A stretch of DNA of 64,000 bases, taken from assembly GCF_937468385.1 (NCBI RefSeq), contig NZ_CALBWS010000024.1:1-64000 (forward strand), given 5' to 3'. This DNA comes from Neobacillus rhizosphaerae. GTDB taxonomy: Bacteria > Bacillota > Bacilli > Bacillales > Cytobacillaceae. Position numbers and translations under genes: made by a program. The notes under the pieces are model-generated. The model was not told the DNA's origin, ran no database searches, and saw only the letters and a program-made list of their open reading frames with translations. This document shows positions 43,098 to 52,171 of this stretch, one piece after another; the first letter of the stretch is position 1, and each line of letters starts with the position of its first letter.

Positions 43098-43916
43098 TTA
43101 AATCCATTTGGCAAACCAAGCAACATAATAGGCTGCTGGAATAAATAACAGTTGGGCCATTACTGTGCCGACTAATTTTGAACTAACCATGGTCAATGAA
43201 TAACTTTTTAAATAAATATACACACTTTGATCTTTTACGACTCTATCAGCTAGCACCGATGATTTAGGGTCAATAAATAGGGACAATAAAATCGTCGCAA
43301 TACCATTTATTATCCCTGATGACATAAGCGCAGCCTGACCATATTTCGTCGGAACTAACAATGATGCATAAATAGATGAAATGACCCCAACGGTAAATAC
43401 AGCTGAAATAATGACATTAATCACAAAAAGACGTTTAGGAATTGTTTTTAACGTAATTCCTTTTAGGTATGAAAACCTGGGTAATGTAAAACACTTCCAT
43501 ACTTTTCTTATTCCTTTAGCATTAAGCTGTTTAAAAAATACTGACACCACAGAACCACGTTCATTTGATAGTTGAACAATAGCTCGAGAGAAAATATTTA
43601 TGAATGTTGGAAAAAGAAGAATTCCTAATACAACACCAATTGAGGTTATGCTAATTAGAATCCTATATTGTTCTTCAATAAAAAGTAATGTGTTTGCATC
43701 CTTAGGTACTTCAGCAATCAGTTTTGCTGTTAATGGTTGATGAATCATGGTAGAAAATCTTGAAACAATAATTAACGTACCAAATAAAGACAATGCTGTT
43801 GCAATTAGTTTTACTCTTGCTCCGGAAATCCTCGTTGAATAGGCTAATGTTTCAATCATTGTTACAATTAATAGAAAAATAGAAATGATAATTAGTTTAC
43901 CCGTTATTAACTCCAT
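43098..43916 (-). CDS. amj: Alternate lipid II flippase, Amj family
   Basis: 272 residues with about six to seven membrane helices. The opening (ETLAYSTRISGARVKLIATALSLFGTLIIVSRFSTMIHQPL) and the conserved IDPKSSVLADRV segment match Amj (YdaH), which flips lipid II across the membrane in B. subtilis when MurJ is missing or inhibited. AAGGGG precedes the ATG. In B. subtilis amj is under SigM envelope-stress control; I could not identify a SigM promoter here. Confidence 0.8.
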   Translation of the reverse strand: MELITGKLIIISIFLLIVTMIETLAYSTRISGARVKLIATALSLFGTLIIVSRFSTMIHQPLTAKLIAEVPKDANTLLFIEEQYRILISITSIGVVLGILLFPTFINIFSRAIVQLSNERGSVVSVFFKQLNAKGIRKVWKCFTLPRFSYLKGITLKTIPKRLFVINVIISAVFTVGVISSIYASLLVPTKYGQAALMSSGIINGIATILLSLFIDPKSSVLADRVVKDQSVYIYLKSYSLTMVSSKLVGTVMAQLLFIPAAYYVAWFAKWI

Positions 43917-44160
43917 ATTTAGATCCCCTTAGAAATTTATCTAATTTGAATTATATACCAATATGAAAAAAGTGGAAAATCCCTAAAATAATTTATCAAT
44001 ACTTTCTTTAAATTCTCTTTATGAAAGACCACTTATTGATCAAATTTTCATATGTTCATAAACTATCGCTTTAATGGACAAATAATTGGAATTCATGATA
44101 TTTTGGATTTGATACATAAAGGTATCCATTATTAAAAATAGACACATAGGAGCGATACTT

Positions 44161-45153
44161 GTGAAAAAAGCCAATCTCTGTTTTATAGGTGCAGGATTTC
44201 ATGCATCAACAAACATTTACCCTTCTGTTATTGAAGCGGGAGCCAATATCCAAGCTATTTCTACACGTAATATCGATCGTTCCAAAGCTGCTCTTCAACG
44301 TTTTGGAAGCAATGGTACCCCTTACGATGACTATAAAAAGATGTTAGAAAATGAAGAATGTGACGGAGTGGTGGTGGTTGCTCAACCTGAAGATCATCCT
44401 TCTCTCGTGCTTGATTGTATCAAAGCTGGGAAAAATGTTTATGTGGATAAGCCACTTGGGATGAGTGCTGAAGAAGCTGCTGAAATGGCAGATGCTGCTG
44501 AAGCTGCTGGTGTTACTTTAATGGTTGGATTTATGAAACGTTATGCTCCTTGTTATACAAAGTTAAAAGAGTTAATTACGAACGGCAAACTAGGCACTGT
44601 TCGATCGTTTCAAGGAAGATTTGCAGTGGACAGCACACCGTTTTGCAAAAATGAAGAACAATTTATGAAGTTTGCTGCTATACATATTGTTGATCTTGTA
44701 CGCTATTTATTTGGTGAAGTAGTCCAAGTAACAGGGTTTAAAAATAGTGACAATGAATTTGTTTCTCATAGTATTTCGTTAAAGTTTGAAAATGGCGTCG
44801 TTGGGAGCCTTTATTTGGTTGGGATGACAGCATGGTCGCGTGAAAGTGAAAATATGCTTGTTACGTTTGATCACGGATTTGCCTTTGCTGATGAAGTAAA
44901 TACGCTAACAGTTCATGAGTCACAAACATTTGATGATCTACCATGGAAATCTCTTAAAGAGACAGACACTGTATTTACACCATCTGCTTCTCCAATGTCT
45001 GGAGCCTACAGAGATCTCTATTTACGAGGCTTCGTTGGGGAAATGGCTCATTTTATTGACTGTTGTAAAAGCGGGGAAACACCAACTTCAAGTGGGCGTG
45101 ATAATGTGAATACAATGGCACTCTGCGATCGTATTCTGTCTAAGTTGTTGTAG
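44161..45153 (+). CDS. Gfo/Idh/MocA family oxidoreductase
   Basis: 330 residues. Rossmann loop CFIGAGFHAS at the N-terminus, the NVYVDKPLGMS signature with the catalytic lysine, and a C-terminal substrate domain (FAAIHIVDLVRYLFG). GTG start with AGGAG eight bases upstream. It is only distantly similar to the other Gfo/Idh protein in this window (2.2-3.2 kb). A terminator follows. Substrate unknown. Confidence 0.85.
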   Translation: MKKANLCFIGAGFHASTNIYPSVIEAGANIQAISTRNIDRSKAALQRFGSNGTPYDDYKKMLENEECDGVVVVAQPEDHPSLVLDCIKAGKNVYVDKPLGMSAEEAAEMADAAEAAGVTLMVGFMKRYAPCYTKLKELITNGKLGTVRSFQGRFAVDSTPFCKNEEQFMKFAAIHIVDLVRYLFGEVVQVTGFKNSDNEFVSHSISLKFENGVVGSLYLVGMTAWSRESENMLVTFDHGFAFADEVNTLTVHESQTFDDLPWKSLKETDTVFTPSASPMSGAYRDLYLRGFVGEMAHFIDCCKSGETPTSSGRDNVNTMALCDRILSKLL

Positions 45154-45177
45154 GAATTTTTTAGAGGAGCATTCTTC

Positions 45178-45208
45178 AAAAAAAGAGAAGGCTTGCACCT
45201 CCTCTTTC
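45178..45208. terminator. Bidirectional terminator between the Gfo/Idh and SDR genes
   Basis: AAAGAGAAGG pairs with CCTCCTCTTT with one mismatch around CTTGCA. A- and T-runs flank it on both sides. Confidence 0.7.
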
Positions 45209-45215
45209 TATCACT

Positions 45216-45983
45216 CTATCTCGGCTGCATTCGAATTGCTCCATCAAGCCGAATCGTTTCTCCATTAAGCATCGGATTTTCAATAATACTTTGAACAAGC
45301 TGGGCGTATTCGCTTGGATATCCAAGTCTTGAAGGGAACGGCACCATTTTCCCAAGTGAATCCCTAGCTTCTTCTGGTAGTGTATCAAACATTGGCGTGT
45401 GGAAAAGCCCTGGAGCAATGGTCATCACTCGAATTCCGTAGCGGGCAAGTTCTCTAGCAATCGGCAAGGTCATTCCAACGATACCGCCTTTTGATGCACT
45501 ATATGCTGCCTGGCCAATTTGTCCGTCAAAGGCGGCCACCGAAGCGGTATTAATAATGACGCCTCTTTCGTTCTGATCATTTACTTCATTGCTAGTCATT
45601 TTCTCGGCTGCCAACCGAATCACATTGAAGGTTCCGATTAAATTCACATTGATCACTCTAGAAAAAAGTTCAAGATTATGACCGCCATTTCTCCCGAGTA
45701 CCTTCTCCGCAATTCCAATCCCAGCACAATTCACTACAGTATTTAATCCACCCATAAATTCTGCGGCTTTATTGACCACTTCCTGAATATCCTCTTCGTT
45801 TGTGACATCAGTCTTTAAAAATAAAACGTCTTCTCCTAATTCGTTTTCAAGTTGCTTTCCCTTTTCTTCTGACTGGTCAAAAATGACTGCTTTTCCACCA
45901 CTTCTAACCATGGAGCGAACCGTTGCCTCCCCGAGTCCTGATGCACCACCTGTCACGATTGCACGACATGCCTGAATTTGCAT
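45216..45983 (-). CDS. Short-chain dehydrogenase (3-hydroxyacyl-CoA dehydrogenase type II-like)
   Basis: 255 residues. Cofactor loop TGGASGLGEA, NCAG in NTVVNCAGIGIAEK, catalytic Ser in INTASVAAFDGQIGQ and YSASKGG with the Tyr and Lys. The pattern NCAGIG...GQIGQAAYSASKGGIVGMTLPIARELA is typical of type II 3-hydroxyacyl-CoA dehydrogenases (HSD10 group). It may complete the beta-oxidation steps of the cluster at 33.7-40.6 kb, although it is not in that operon. AAGGGGG precedes the ATG. Confidence 0.85.
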   Translation of the reverse strand: MQIQACRAIVTGGASGLGEATVRSMVRSGGKAVIFDQSEEKGKQLENELGEDVLFLKTDVTNEEDIQEVVNKAAEFMGGLNTVVNCAGIGIAEKVLGRNGGHNLELFSRVINVNLIGTFNVIRLAAEKMTSNEVNDQNERGVIINTASVAAFDGQIGQAAYSASKGGIVGMTLPIARELARYGIRVMTIAPGLFHTPMFDTLPEEARDSLGKMVPFPSRLGYPSEYAQLVQSIIENPMLNGETIRLDGAIRMQPR

Positions 45984-46152
45984 ATAAGTAACCCCCTTAA
46001 AAGAATTCTATTTTATTATTTTGCAAGATTTATGCCAGAAGAAATTTACAGATGAATAAGATGGTTGGAGTGAACACTGCTTTAAAATGTATATCGTTTG
46101 GACAGTTTTTAAACAAAAATGCCCAGAAAATGTACAGCCGTAAAAACAAAAT

Positions 46153-46193
46153 AGGTCAGGCCTCATAACTAAAATGAGGTCCTGACCTTTTTC
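46153..46193. terminator. Strong hairpin terminator without an assigned forward gene
   Basis: GGTCAGGCCTCAT pairs with ATGAGGTCCTGACC, followed by TTTTT. A T-rich run also follows on the minus strand. It lies in the 960-bp gap between the SDR gene and the ABC permease gene. No gene is recognisable at 45984-46150 or 46200-46499. Confidence 0.75.
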
Positions 46194-46499
46194 TTGGAAA
46201 CCATGCTTTTGTAGCTTTGTAAAAAAGATTAATCCTTTATAACAAAGTTCGATAATTAATTCAAACTTCGCAGCTAAATAACTTAGGAAAATCCTTGAGT
46301 TTGTTTTGATAGCTATTCTTTTATAATGTTCCTTAACAAAAGCTCTATTGATTGAAAAAACATCACATACATTGGAATAGTGGGATGGGACGAGAAATCA
46401 CTACCACTATGAAGATGTGTCTCCTATATGAGATCATCGTGAACAAAACAATCAACTACCAAAAGGATTATATTGTGTTTTCAGTGAATTATTGATTCG

Positions 46500-46822
46500 T
46501 ATTCGGACAGGGCAAGGGTCAGATAACGAAAACCTGTCTGAATCCCAGTCATATTCGGACAGGTCGAGGGCCCAAAAGTGAAATCCTGTCTGAATCCCGG
46601 TCCTATTCGGACAGGTCGTGGGCCAAAAAGTGAAATCCTGTCTGAATACCGGTCCTATTCGGACAGGTCGAGGGCTCAAAAACGAAAGCCTGTCTGAATC
46701 CCGGTCCTATTCGGACAGGTCGAGGGCACAAAAGTGAAATCCTATCTGAATCCCGGTCCTATTCGGACAGGTCGAGGATCCAAAAGTGAAAGCCTGTCTG
46801 AATCCCGGTCATATTCGGACAG
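46500..46822. repeat. Tandem array: six 52-bp hairpin-forming units plus a partial seventh
   Basis: Units begin at 46500, 46552, 46604, 46656, 46708 and 46760, and a partial unit starts at 46812; the period is exactly 52 bp. Each unit is TATTCGGACAGG, about 21 variable bases, CCTGTCTGAAT and CCCGGTCC. ATTCGGACAGG pairs with CCTGTCTGAAT (10 Watson-Crick pairs and one G-U in the + strand RNA), either within a unit or across a unit junction. Most variation is in the loop. It cannot be a CRISPR, because there are no unique spacers. Confidence 0.95.
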
Positions 46823-46896
46823 TGCAACAAAAAAGATGTACTTTTTATAAAAAAAGTTGCGATGTTTTAAGCATTAAATTTTTTATACCTAATTAA

Positions 46897-46934
46897 AGAA
46901 AAGGGCTGCTCCATATAATGGACAGCCCTTTTCT
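46897..46934 (-). terminator. Terminator of the YcbNO-like ABC operon
   Basis: AAAAGGGCTGTCCAT pairs with ATGGAGCAGCCCTTTT apart from one mismatch, with a T-run on the minus strand, directly after the stop at 46944. Confidence 0.85.
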
Positions 46935-46943
46935 TCCAATTAG

Positions 46944-47633
46944 TTAGACATCTACCTTCTCAATATTTCTAAAGGAATAATAAGCAATTAAGCTACCAAT
47001 AGCGGCAAGGGATATCGGTATGGCAATATAGGCAAAGAGATTAACCCCATTTGTTGAAGATGATGTTAGCGACACCATAATGATAGCGGAAACGATGGTG
47101 GCCGGAACTGACTTTTTTCTCATTCCAAAATAGAGTGGAATTAGCGCCATTCCTGCAGATGCGACTGCCTCAAGCGTCATGCTAAATAAACTATCCTTTA
47201 ATACCTCGACCGTTAACGCCTCCGGTACAAAGTGTAAATAGGAATCAACTAAATAAAATACACTCCCAAGCAAGATATTTGATAAGAAAATCGTTAAAAA
47301 TGTAAAGCAAGCGACAATGGTTAATTTCGAAATCATTACTTTTTTACGATTAATTGGATACATGAACATTAAGGTGATCGAATTGCTTTTATATTCATCA
47401 ATGATGAGTCTAGAAATAAGGACCGCAGCAAAGATGATAAACGTTGGTCGGATGATACTCCCAATCATTGTAAATGCCGATTCATAACTGCCATATGCGA
47501 AAGTACCTTCACTTTTTTCAGCAAAATAAATCACGCAAAGTAACCCCATTATGATTAAGTCCGCAATGCCCACACTTTTCAAATAAGAAAATAATTTAAA
47601 CTTTTTTATTTCAAGACTTATTAGTTTACGCAC
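46944..47633 (-). CDS. ycbO: ABC-2 type permease (YcbO-like)
   Basis: 229 residues with six helices (IADLIIMGLLCVIYF, PTFIIFAAVLISRLIIDEY, LTIVACFTFLTIFLSNILL and so on). GGAGGTG sits six bases before the GTG at 47633, which overlaps the end of the ATPase gene by 8 bp. Length, type and gene order match YcbO in the YcbLMNO set of B. subtilis. It is a probable exporter for an antimicrobial or other hydrophobic compound. Confidence 0.75.
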   Translation of the reverse strand: MRKLISLEIKKFKLFSYLKSVGIADLIIMGLLCVIYFAEKSEGTFAYGSYESAFTMIGSIIRPTFIIFAAVLISRLIIDEYKSNSITLMFMYPINRKKVMISKLTIVACFTFLTIFLSNILLGSVFYLVDSYLHFVPEALTVEVLKDSLFSMTLEAVASAGMALIPLYFGMRKKSVPATIVSAIIMVSLTSSSTNGVNLFAYIAIPISLAAIGSLIAYYSFRNIEKVDV

Positions 47634-48549
47634 TGATACCACCTCCATTGATTAATGTTAAGAAATATTCTTCGAGTGAATGATTCTTTTTATTGATTTC
47701 CTCAATCAGGACTCCATTTAATATTAACGTCTTTGATATTTCTGACTGAGATATTCCTGAATCATAGATTCTGAAGCGCAGGGCATCAACCATTTTAAAG
47801 TTGGTTAGATGAAGAATTTCCTCAAGTACATAGAGTGCCTTATTCACATCATTCACGGTCAGTTCAATATACTCTGTATTTTGCTCGCGAATTTCGTCCA
47901 TCGACACCTCTTTGATTAATTTCCCATCACTAATGACCCCAATTGTATCGGCAATTTGCTCCATTTCACCGAGAATATGCGAAGAAATCAACATCGTCAT
48001 TCCATATTCACTTGAGAGCATATGGAAGAGGTCGCGCAGTTCTTTAATCCCCACTGGATCAAGACCGTTAATCGGTTCATCCAGAATTAATAGCTCCGGC
48101 TTGGTTATAATCGCACGGGCAATAGCAAGGCGCTGCTTCATTCCTAGCGAAAAATCTTTTACGGATTTATCTTCGATATTTTTCAATTTGACTAAATCAA
48201 GCGCCGTGTCAATCGCCTTTTTGTCATAATAGCCCATATACTCACAGTGCAGCTCCAGATTTTCCCTTGCTGTCAGTCTGTCATAGAAAACAGGATATTC
48301 AATAATGCTGCCCATGCGCTTTAACACTTCATAAGAGGTGTTTGTTAGTTTTTCACCAAAAATTTCAATTTCACCGCTCGTTGGCTTCACAAGATTGGTC
48401 AGCATCTTCATGATCGTGGTTTTCCCTGCTCCGTTCGGTCCAAGAAATCCGTAAATCTCTCCTTTTTTGACCTTCATATCGACATGAGAAACAACTTCCT
48501 TACCTTTATAGGATTTTGTCAGTTGATTTGTTTTTATAATGTAGCTCAT
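47626..48549 (-). CDS. ycbN: ABC transporter ATP-binding protein (YcbN/BcrA-like)
   Basis: 307 residues, the same length as YcbN. Walker A GPNGAGKTT, signature DFSLGMKQRLAIA, Walker B LLILDEPING and ISSHILGEME. The C-terminal extension of about 90 residues is typical of BcrA-type ATPases in peptide-antibiotic resistance. GGGGAG precedes the ATG. It is encoded downstream of a two-component system, which probably induces it. Confidence 0.8.
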   Translation of the reverse strand: MSYIIKTNQLTKSYKGKEVVSHVDMKVKKGEIYGFLGPNGAGKTTIMKMLTNLVKPTSGEIEIFGEKLTNTSYEVLKRMGSIIEYPVFYDRLTARENLELHCEYMGYYDKKAIDTALDLVKLKNIEDKSVKDFSLGMKQRLAIARAIITKPELLILDEPINGLDPVGIKELRDLFHMLSSEYGMTMLISSHILGEMEQIADTIGVISDGKLIKEVSMDEIREQNTEYIELTVNDVNKALYVLEEILHLTNFKMVDALRFRIYDSGISQSEISKTLILNGVLIEEINKKNHSLEEYFLTLINGGGISA

Positions 48550-48679
48550 AACTTTTCAGCTCCCCTTCTTCTTTAACTACTTCTTATTCTAATCAGGAAA
48601 ATTCTCTTTTTTATTAATCAAATCTTACAAAAACCTTAAGAAGTTTGTTTTTTTACCTTAATAACCCTAAAAGTGAGTG

Positions 48680-48895
48680 GTTTGTCATGGGATAATTCAC
48701 CAAATACATAGAAAGTTTAAGGGGAGTAGGGGAGGGAGTTATCTCCTACCTTCGTTGAATCCAGAAGGTATACTTTATTTTTCATAAGTGCAGGCTATCA
48801 TATTGTCTCACTTACCATCATGGGCATCATTATTGCCGCATTTGCCTAATCCATAAAATGGGTGTCCTCTCGCAATAAGGGACACCCTTTTTTTA
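48680..48895 (+). other. Possible decayed small membrane peptide frame with terminator
   Basis: Within the 348-bp gap upstream of ycbN a forward frame reads SAGYHIVSLTIMG then IIIAAFA and stops at 48847, followed by a strong terminator (GGGTGTCC/GGGACACCC and seven T, 48860-48894). GGGGAGG occurs upstream, but no ATG, GTG or TTG lies in frame behind it. It may be a broken tiny membrane protein gene, or the terminator may serve another transcript. Confidence 0.3.
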
Positions 48896-48897
48896 GT

Positions 48898-49821
48898 TCA
48901 ATACGTAATTCGCTTCAATTTAATAGTAAAAGTCGTTTTTTCATAGGGCTTGCTGGTAAGGAGTATTTGTCCGTCCATTTTTTCAACGAGCCTTTTTGTA
49001 ATCGTTAGGCCAAGCCCGCTTCCTTGATATAATTTGTTTCGTGAATCCTCGAGTGTGTACATTCTTTCAAAAACCAAATCTCGATGAAGCTCACTAATTC
49101 CCTTACCTTTATCCCACACATCTACGTAGATGGAATGTTCATCACTTCTAAGTGCTAAACCAAGTACCTTCCCACCACCGCCATATTGAATTGCATTGGA
49201 AATCAAATTATTTAAAACTCTACCAAGCTCCTCTTCATTTCCAAGGGCATAAAGATTATATTCAGGAAGGCCAATTGTGACTTCAAATCCCTTAGACGTT
49301 AATACCTCGTAAAATCCTAAAATAGTTTTGCGGCATACCTCATTCATATTCACTCTTGTTAATGGAATATCCTTATCCCCGGACTCTAGCTTGGCCAGGT
49401 CAAAAAACTTCTTGATTAAGTCCAACACCTCCATCGTTTTTCCATGAATCTTATGGAGGTCCTCTTTGCCGTTATTTGGATCATTCAGCATGATTTCAAC
49501 ATATCCAAGAACAACCGTAAGAGGCGTCTTAAGATCATGTGAAATATTCGAGAGCATTTTTCGCATCGAAATTTCCGTTTTATTGTAGGTCGCCATGATT
49601 TTTTGATTATGCTCAAGCAGGCGATTGATTTCAATTAAGATCCTTTTCAGGTCATTATCATCAGTATGTAATAAGAGTTTTTCATCGGTTTTCTCATCAA
49701 TAATCCGCTTTAGCTTCTCGTGAATATATTTAATATTTTCTTTATGATGTTTTCTCGACCTAGATTGCAGAATGTTTAACCCCATTAAGCCAATGATGAT
49801 AATCAGTAAAAAAATGACCAT
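48898..49821 (-). CDS. ycbM: Sensor histidine kinase (YcbM-like)
   Basis: 307 residues. One N-terminal membrane helix (MVIFLLIIIIGLMGLNIL), no large sensor domain, then the phosphoacceptor MLSNISHDLKTPLTVVLGY, N box LNNLISNAIQYG, DKGKGI and GSGLGLTITKRLVEK. This intramembrane-sensing layout is typical of kinases paired with antibiotic ABC transporters. GGGGAG eight bases before the ATG at 49821 sets the start, three bases after the regulator stop. The upstream ATG at 49857 lies inside the regulator gene. Confidence 0.8.
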   Translation of the reverse strand: MVIFLLIIIIGLMGLNILQSRSRKHHKENIKYIHEKLKRIIDEKTDEKLLLHTDDNDLKRILIEINRLLEHNQKIMATYNKTEISMRKMLSNISHDLKTPLTVVLGYVEIMLNDPNNGKEDLHKIHGKTMEVLDLIKKFFDLAKLESGDKDIPLTRVNMNEVCRKTILGFYEVLTSKGFEVTIGLPEYNLYALGNEEELGRVLNNLISNAIQYGGGGKVLGLALRSDEHSIYVDVWDKGKGISELHRDLVFERMYTLEDSRNKLYQGSGLGLTITKRLVEKMDGQILLTSKPYEKTTFTIKLKRITY

Positions 49822-49823
49822 CG

Positions 49824-50528
49824 TTAAAACTCCCCAAGCTTGTAGCCGATTCCCCATAATGTTTTGATATACCGCGGTTTAGACGGGTCATCCTCAATTT
49901 TCTCCCGAAGTCTTCTCATATGAACATTGATTACATTTTCATCCCCATAATAGTCATCTTCCCATACCAAACTATAAATTTGTGCCTTCGTATAGACACG
50001 GCTTGGATGTGAGATAAATAGTTTTAAAATATGAAACTCCTTTGCCGTCAGCTTGATCTCTCTTCCGCTTTTTAGTAACGCGAAATTATCTAGGTCGATA
50101 GTCAGCTCTCCAGCCGTCAGCACCTTTTTCTCTTGCTCTTCCTTTTGCTCTATACGGGAATAGTGGGTCGCTCTGCGGATTGCCGCTTTTACCCTTGCTG
50201 TCAGCTCAATCATTGAAAAGGGCTTAGGAATATAATCATCGGCTCCAAACCCTAATCCTAGCGCTTTGTCCAAGTCCCCATCCTTTGCCGACATGATCAA
50301 AATGGGAATCATACTTTTTTCACGTATAATTTTTAAAAATTCCATACCATCTAGCTTGGGCAGCATTAAGTCAAGCAGAATTAAATCAAACACGTCGTTC
50401 GCAAACACTCCAAGTGCTTCTTCCCCGTCGAATGCCTGTACTACTTCTAGACCCTCCTTTGTTAATTGGCCTTTGACCATATCGTTGATAGCTACATCGT
50501 CTTCTACTAATAAGATTTTATGTTTCAT
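49824..50528 (-). CDS. ycbL: OmpR-family response regulator (YcbL-like)
   Basis: 234 residues. Receiver with LLVEDD, phosphoaspartate in LILLDLMLPKLDG, and IPKPFSM with the conserved lysine. The winged-helix DNA-binding domain is at the C-terminus (LTAKEFHILKLFISHPSRVYTKAQIY, NVINVHMRRLREKIE). GGAGG before the ATG at 50528. It probably induces the YcbNO-like exporter. The order regulator, kinase, ATPase, permease on one strand equals ycbLMNO. Confidence 0.85.
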   Translation of the reverse strand: MKHKILLVEDDVAINDMVKGQLTKEGLEVVQAFDGEEALGVFANDVFDLILLDLMLPKLDGMEFLKIIREKSMIPILIMSAKDGDLDKALGLGFGADDYIPKPFSMIELTARVKAAIRRATHYSRIEQKEEQEKKVLTAGELTIDLDNFALLKSGREIKLTAKEFHILKLFISHPSRVYTKAQIYSLVWEDDYYGDENVINVHMRRLREKIEDDPSKPRYIKTLWGIGYKLGEF

Positions 50529-50594
50529 TTTATCCTCCAACAGTTATTACTATATGGTTATTTTCCATATTATCTCTGAAAAATCCTTTTTTTC

Positions 50595-50795
50595 TAAAAA
50601 ACGATCATGAGTTTCAACGCCCCACTCAATAATTAGAAATTAGTTACTTATGAGGAGTACACCAACATAATAAAAGCGGTGTGATCAAAGCTAAGCTTCA
50701 CCAAATATTAAAGTATTTTTTCACTCAGACTGGATAAACTAATTCGGTTTTGCAACGCTCTGCCCCTTTTCCACTGAAAAAGAGAGACAAGCAGC
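50595..50795. repeat. Degenerate dispersed repeat, family B copy 2
   Basis: It shares ordered blocks with 24990-25195 (gatcatgag, caacgcc, aaaagcggtg, aaagctaagcttcac, tcactcagactgg, attcggttttgcaacgctc, gccccttttccact). It fills the gap between ycbL and the RtcB gene. Confidence 0.5.
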
Positions 50796-50811
50796 CTCCC
50801 TTTGATTAACA

Positions 50812-52041
50812 CTATGATTTTTTATATCTACCAGGATTAAACTTTTCACTAGCTTTGAAGTTATAAACAGGTTTGATAAAGCCTGCTATCTCGACTGTTT
50901 CTTCGACTTTTTCTAAAATTTCATTCATCGACTTGTATGCCATTGGCGCTTCATCCAGTGTTTCTTCAGAAACAGACGTCGTCCATACATCCTTCATGGT
51001 GTTGTGGAAATCCTCCATGTTTAAGGTTTTCATCGCTTTTGTCCGGCTCAAGACACGGCCTGCTCCATGCGGGGCTGAATAATTCCACTCTTCATTCCCT
51101 TTACCAACTGCTAAAATTGAACCGTCACGCATATTGATTGGGATAATCAGACGCTCGCCTTTTTGCGCCGAAACCGCCCCTTTTCGTAAAATCAAGTTGT
51201 CTGTATCAATATAGTTATGGACGGTGTCAAACCGGTCCATTTCTTCAAATCCCATATTATCGGTAATCGACCTGGCAATTTCTTCGCGGTTCGCTTTCGC
51301 AAAGCTTTGCGCTAATTTCATATCATGGATATAATGCTGGAAGTCCTCGCCTTCCAAATAGGCTAAATCATTCGGAATGACTGGATTCTTTTCCTTGTAG
51401 CTTTGAATGACTGTTTGAATTTCCTTATTCCGTCCTTCACCCTTTAGCTTTTCAATGATTTCCGTTAAATCATGTTGACGAAGCTTTGAGATGGCTACTT
51501 TTTGATAGTAGGTGGCAATCTTTGCCCCCACATAACGGCTGCCAGTATGAATCGTTAAATAGTGATAGCCATCGGAATCAACAGATATTTCTATAAAATG
51601 GTTGCCTCCACCAAGTGTTCCTAAGCTATAAAGGCTTCTATTTTCATTCAAAATATGCTCCGCTTTAAATTCTTGAATGGCTGGAAAACTCGTGTTAATA
51701 AACCCGACCGTCTCATCGGAATGAAGCTCTTGTCCGCTCGGGACATACGTACGAATGATGTTATCAAGCTCGTTAAAATCAACCTTTTTATCCTGAATCT
51801 TGACGGTTAACACACCACAGCCCACGTCAACGCCAACTAGATTCGGGACTACTGTGTCCTTTAACTGGATCGTCGTTCCGATGACGCAACCTTTTCCAGC
51901 ATGATAATCTGGCATAATACTAATCTTTGTATCCTTTAGAAATGCTTGATTACATAGCTCTTGAATTTGCTCAAGCGCTGTTTCCTGTGGATAATTTGAA
52001 AATATCTTCGCTTCTGTTTGTAACCCTGTTATCTTTATCAC
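50812..52041 (-). CDS. rtcB: RtcB-family RNA ligase
   Basis: 409 residues. Metal and GMP-binding motifs are all present: MPDYHAGKGCVIGTTI, GVDVGCGVLTV, TLGGGNHFIE, TIHTGSR, VHNYID and the guanylylated histidine region YSAPHGAGRVLSR. RtcB joins 2',3'-cyclic-phosphate and 5'-OH RNA ends, repairing RNAs cut by ribonuclease toxins. No RtcA, archease or toxin gene is adjacent. AAGGAGG eight bases before the GTG at 52041 sets the start. Confidence 0.9.
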   Translation of the reverse strand: MIKITGLQTEAKIFSNYPQETALEQIQELCNQAFLKDTKISIMPDYHAGKGCVIGTTIQLKDTVVPNLVGVDVGCGVLTVKIQDKKVDFNELDNIIRTYVPSGQELHSDETVGFINTSFPAIQEFKAEHILNENRSLYSLGTLGGGNHFIEISVDSDGYHYLTIHTGSRYVGAKIATYYQKVAISKLRQHDLTEIIEKLKGEGRNKEIQTVIQSYKEKNPVIPNDLAYLEGEDFQHYIHDMKLAQSFAKANREEIARSITDNMGFEEMDRFDTVHNYIDTDNLILRKGAVSAQKGERLIIPINMRDGSILAVGKGNEEWNYSAPHGAGRVLSRTKAMKTLNMEDFHNTMKDVWTTSVSEETLDEAPMAYKSMNEILEKVEETVEIAGFIKPVYNFKASEKFNPGRYKKS

Positions 52042-52171
52042 TTGTTTTCCCTCCTTCAAAAGCAGATTACCAACAGGCTACCATTTTCTGGACATTTGGG
52101 CAACGTATTTTTGGGCGACAAAAAGTGTCAACATACGAACAGGCCGCCCTTACTTGCGGATGGGCCACAAA

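Noticed and set aside
46201..46499. Possible insertion-sequence remnant in the gap before the hairpin array
   Set aside because: Short frames are present, but no transposase motif or terminal inverted repeat could be recognised.
46452..46679. Minus-strand 75-codon ORF
   Set aside because: Its translation is just the 52-bp repeat read through; no ribosome-binding site and no family resemblance.
46500..46822. Regularly spaced repeats suggestive of a CRISPR array
   Set aside because: The whole 52-bp unit repeats, including the part that would be spacer; differences between units are point changes, and no cas gene is present.
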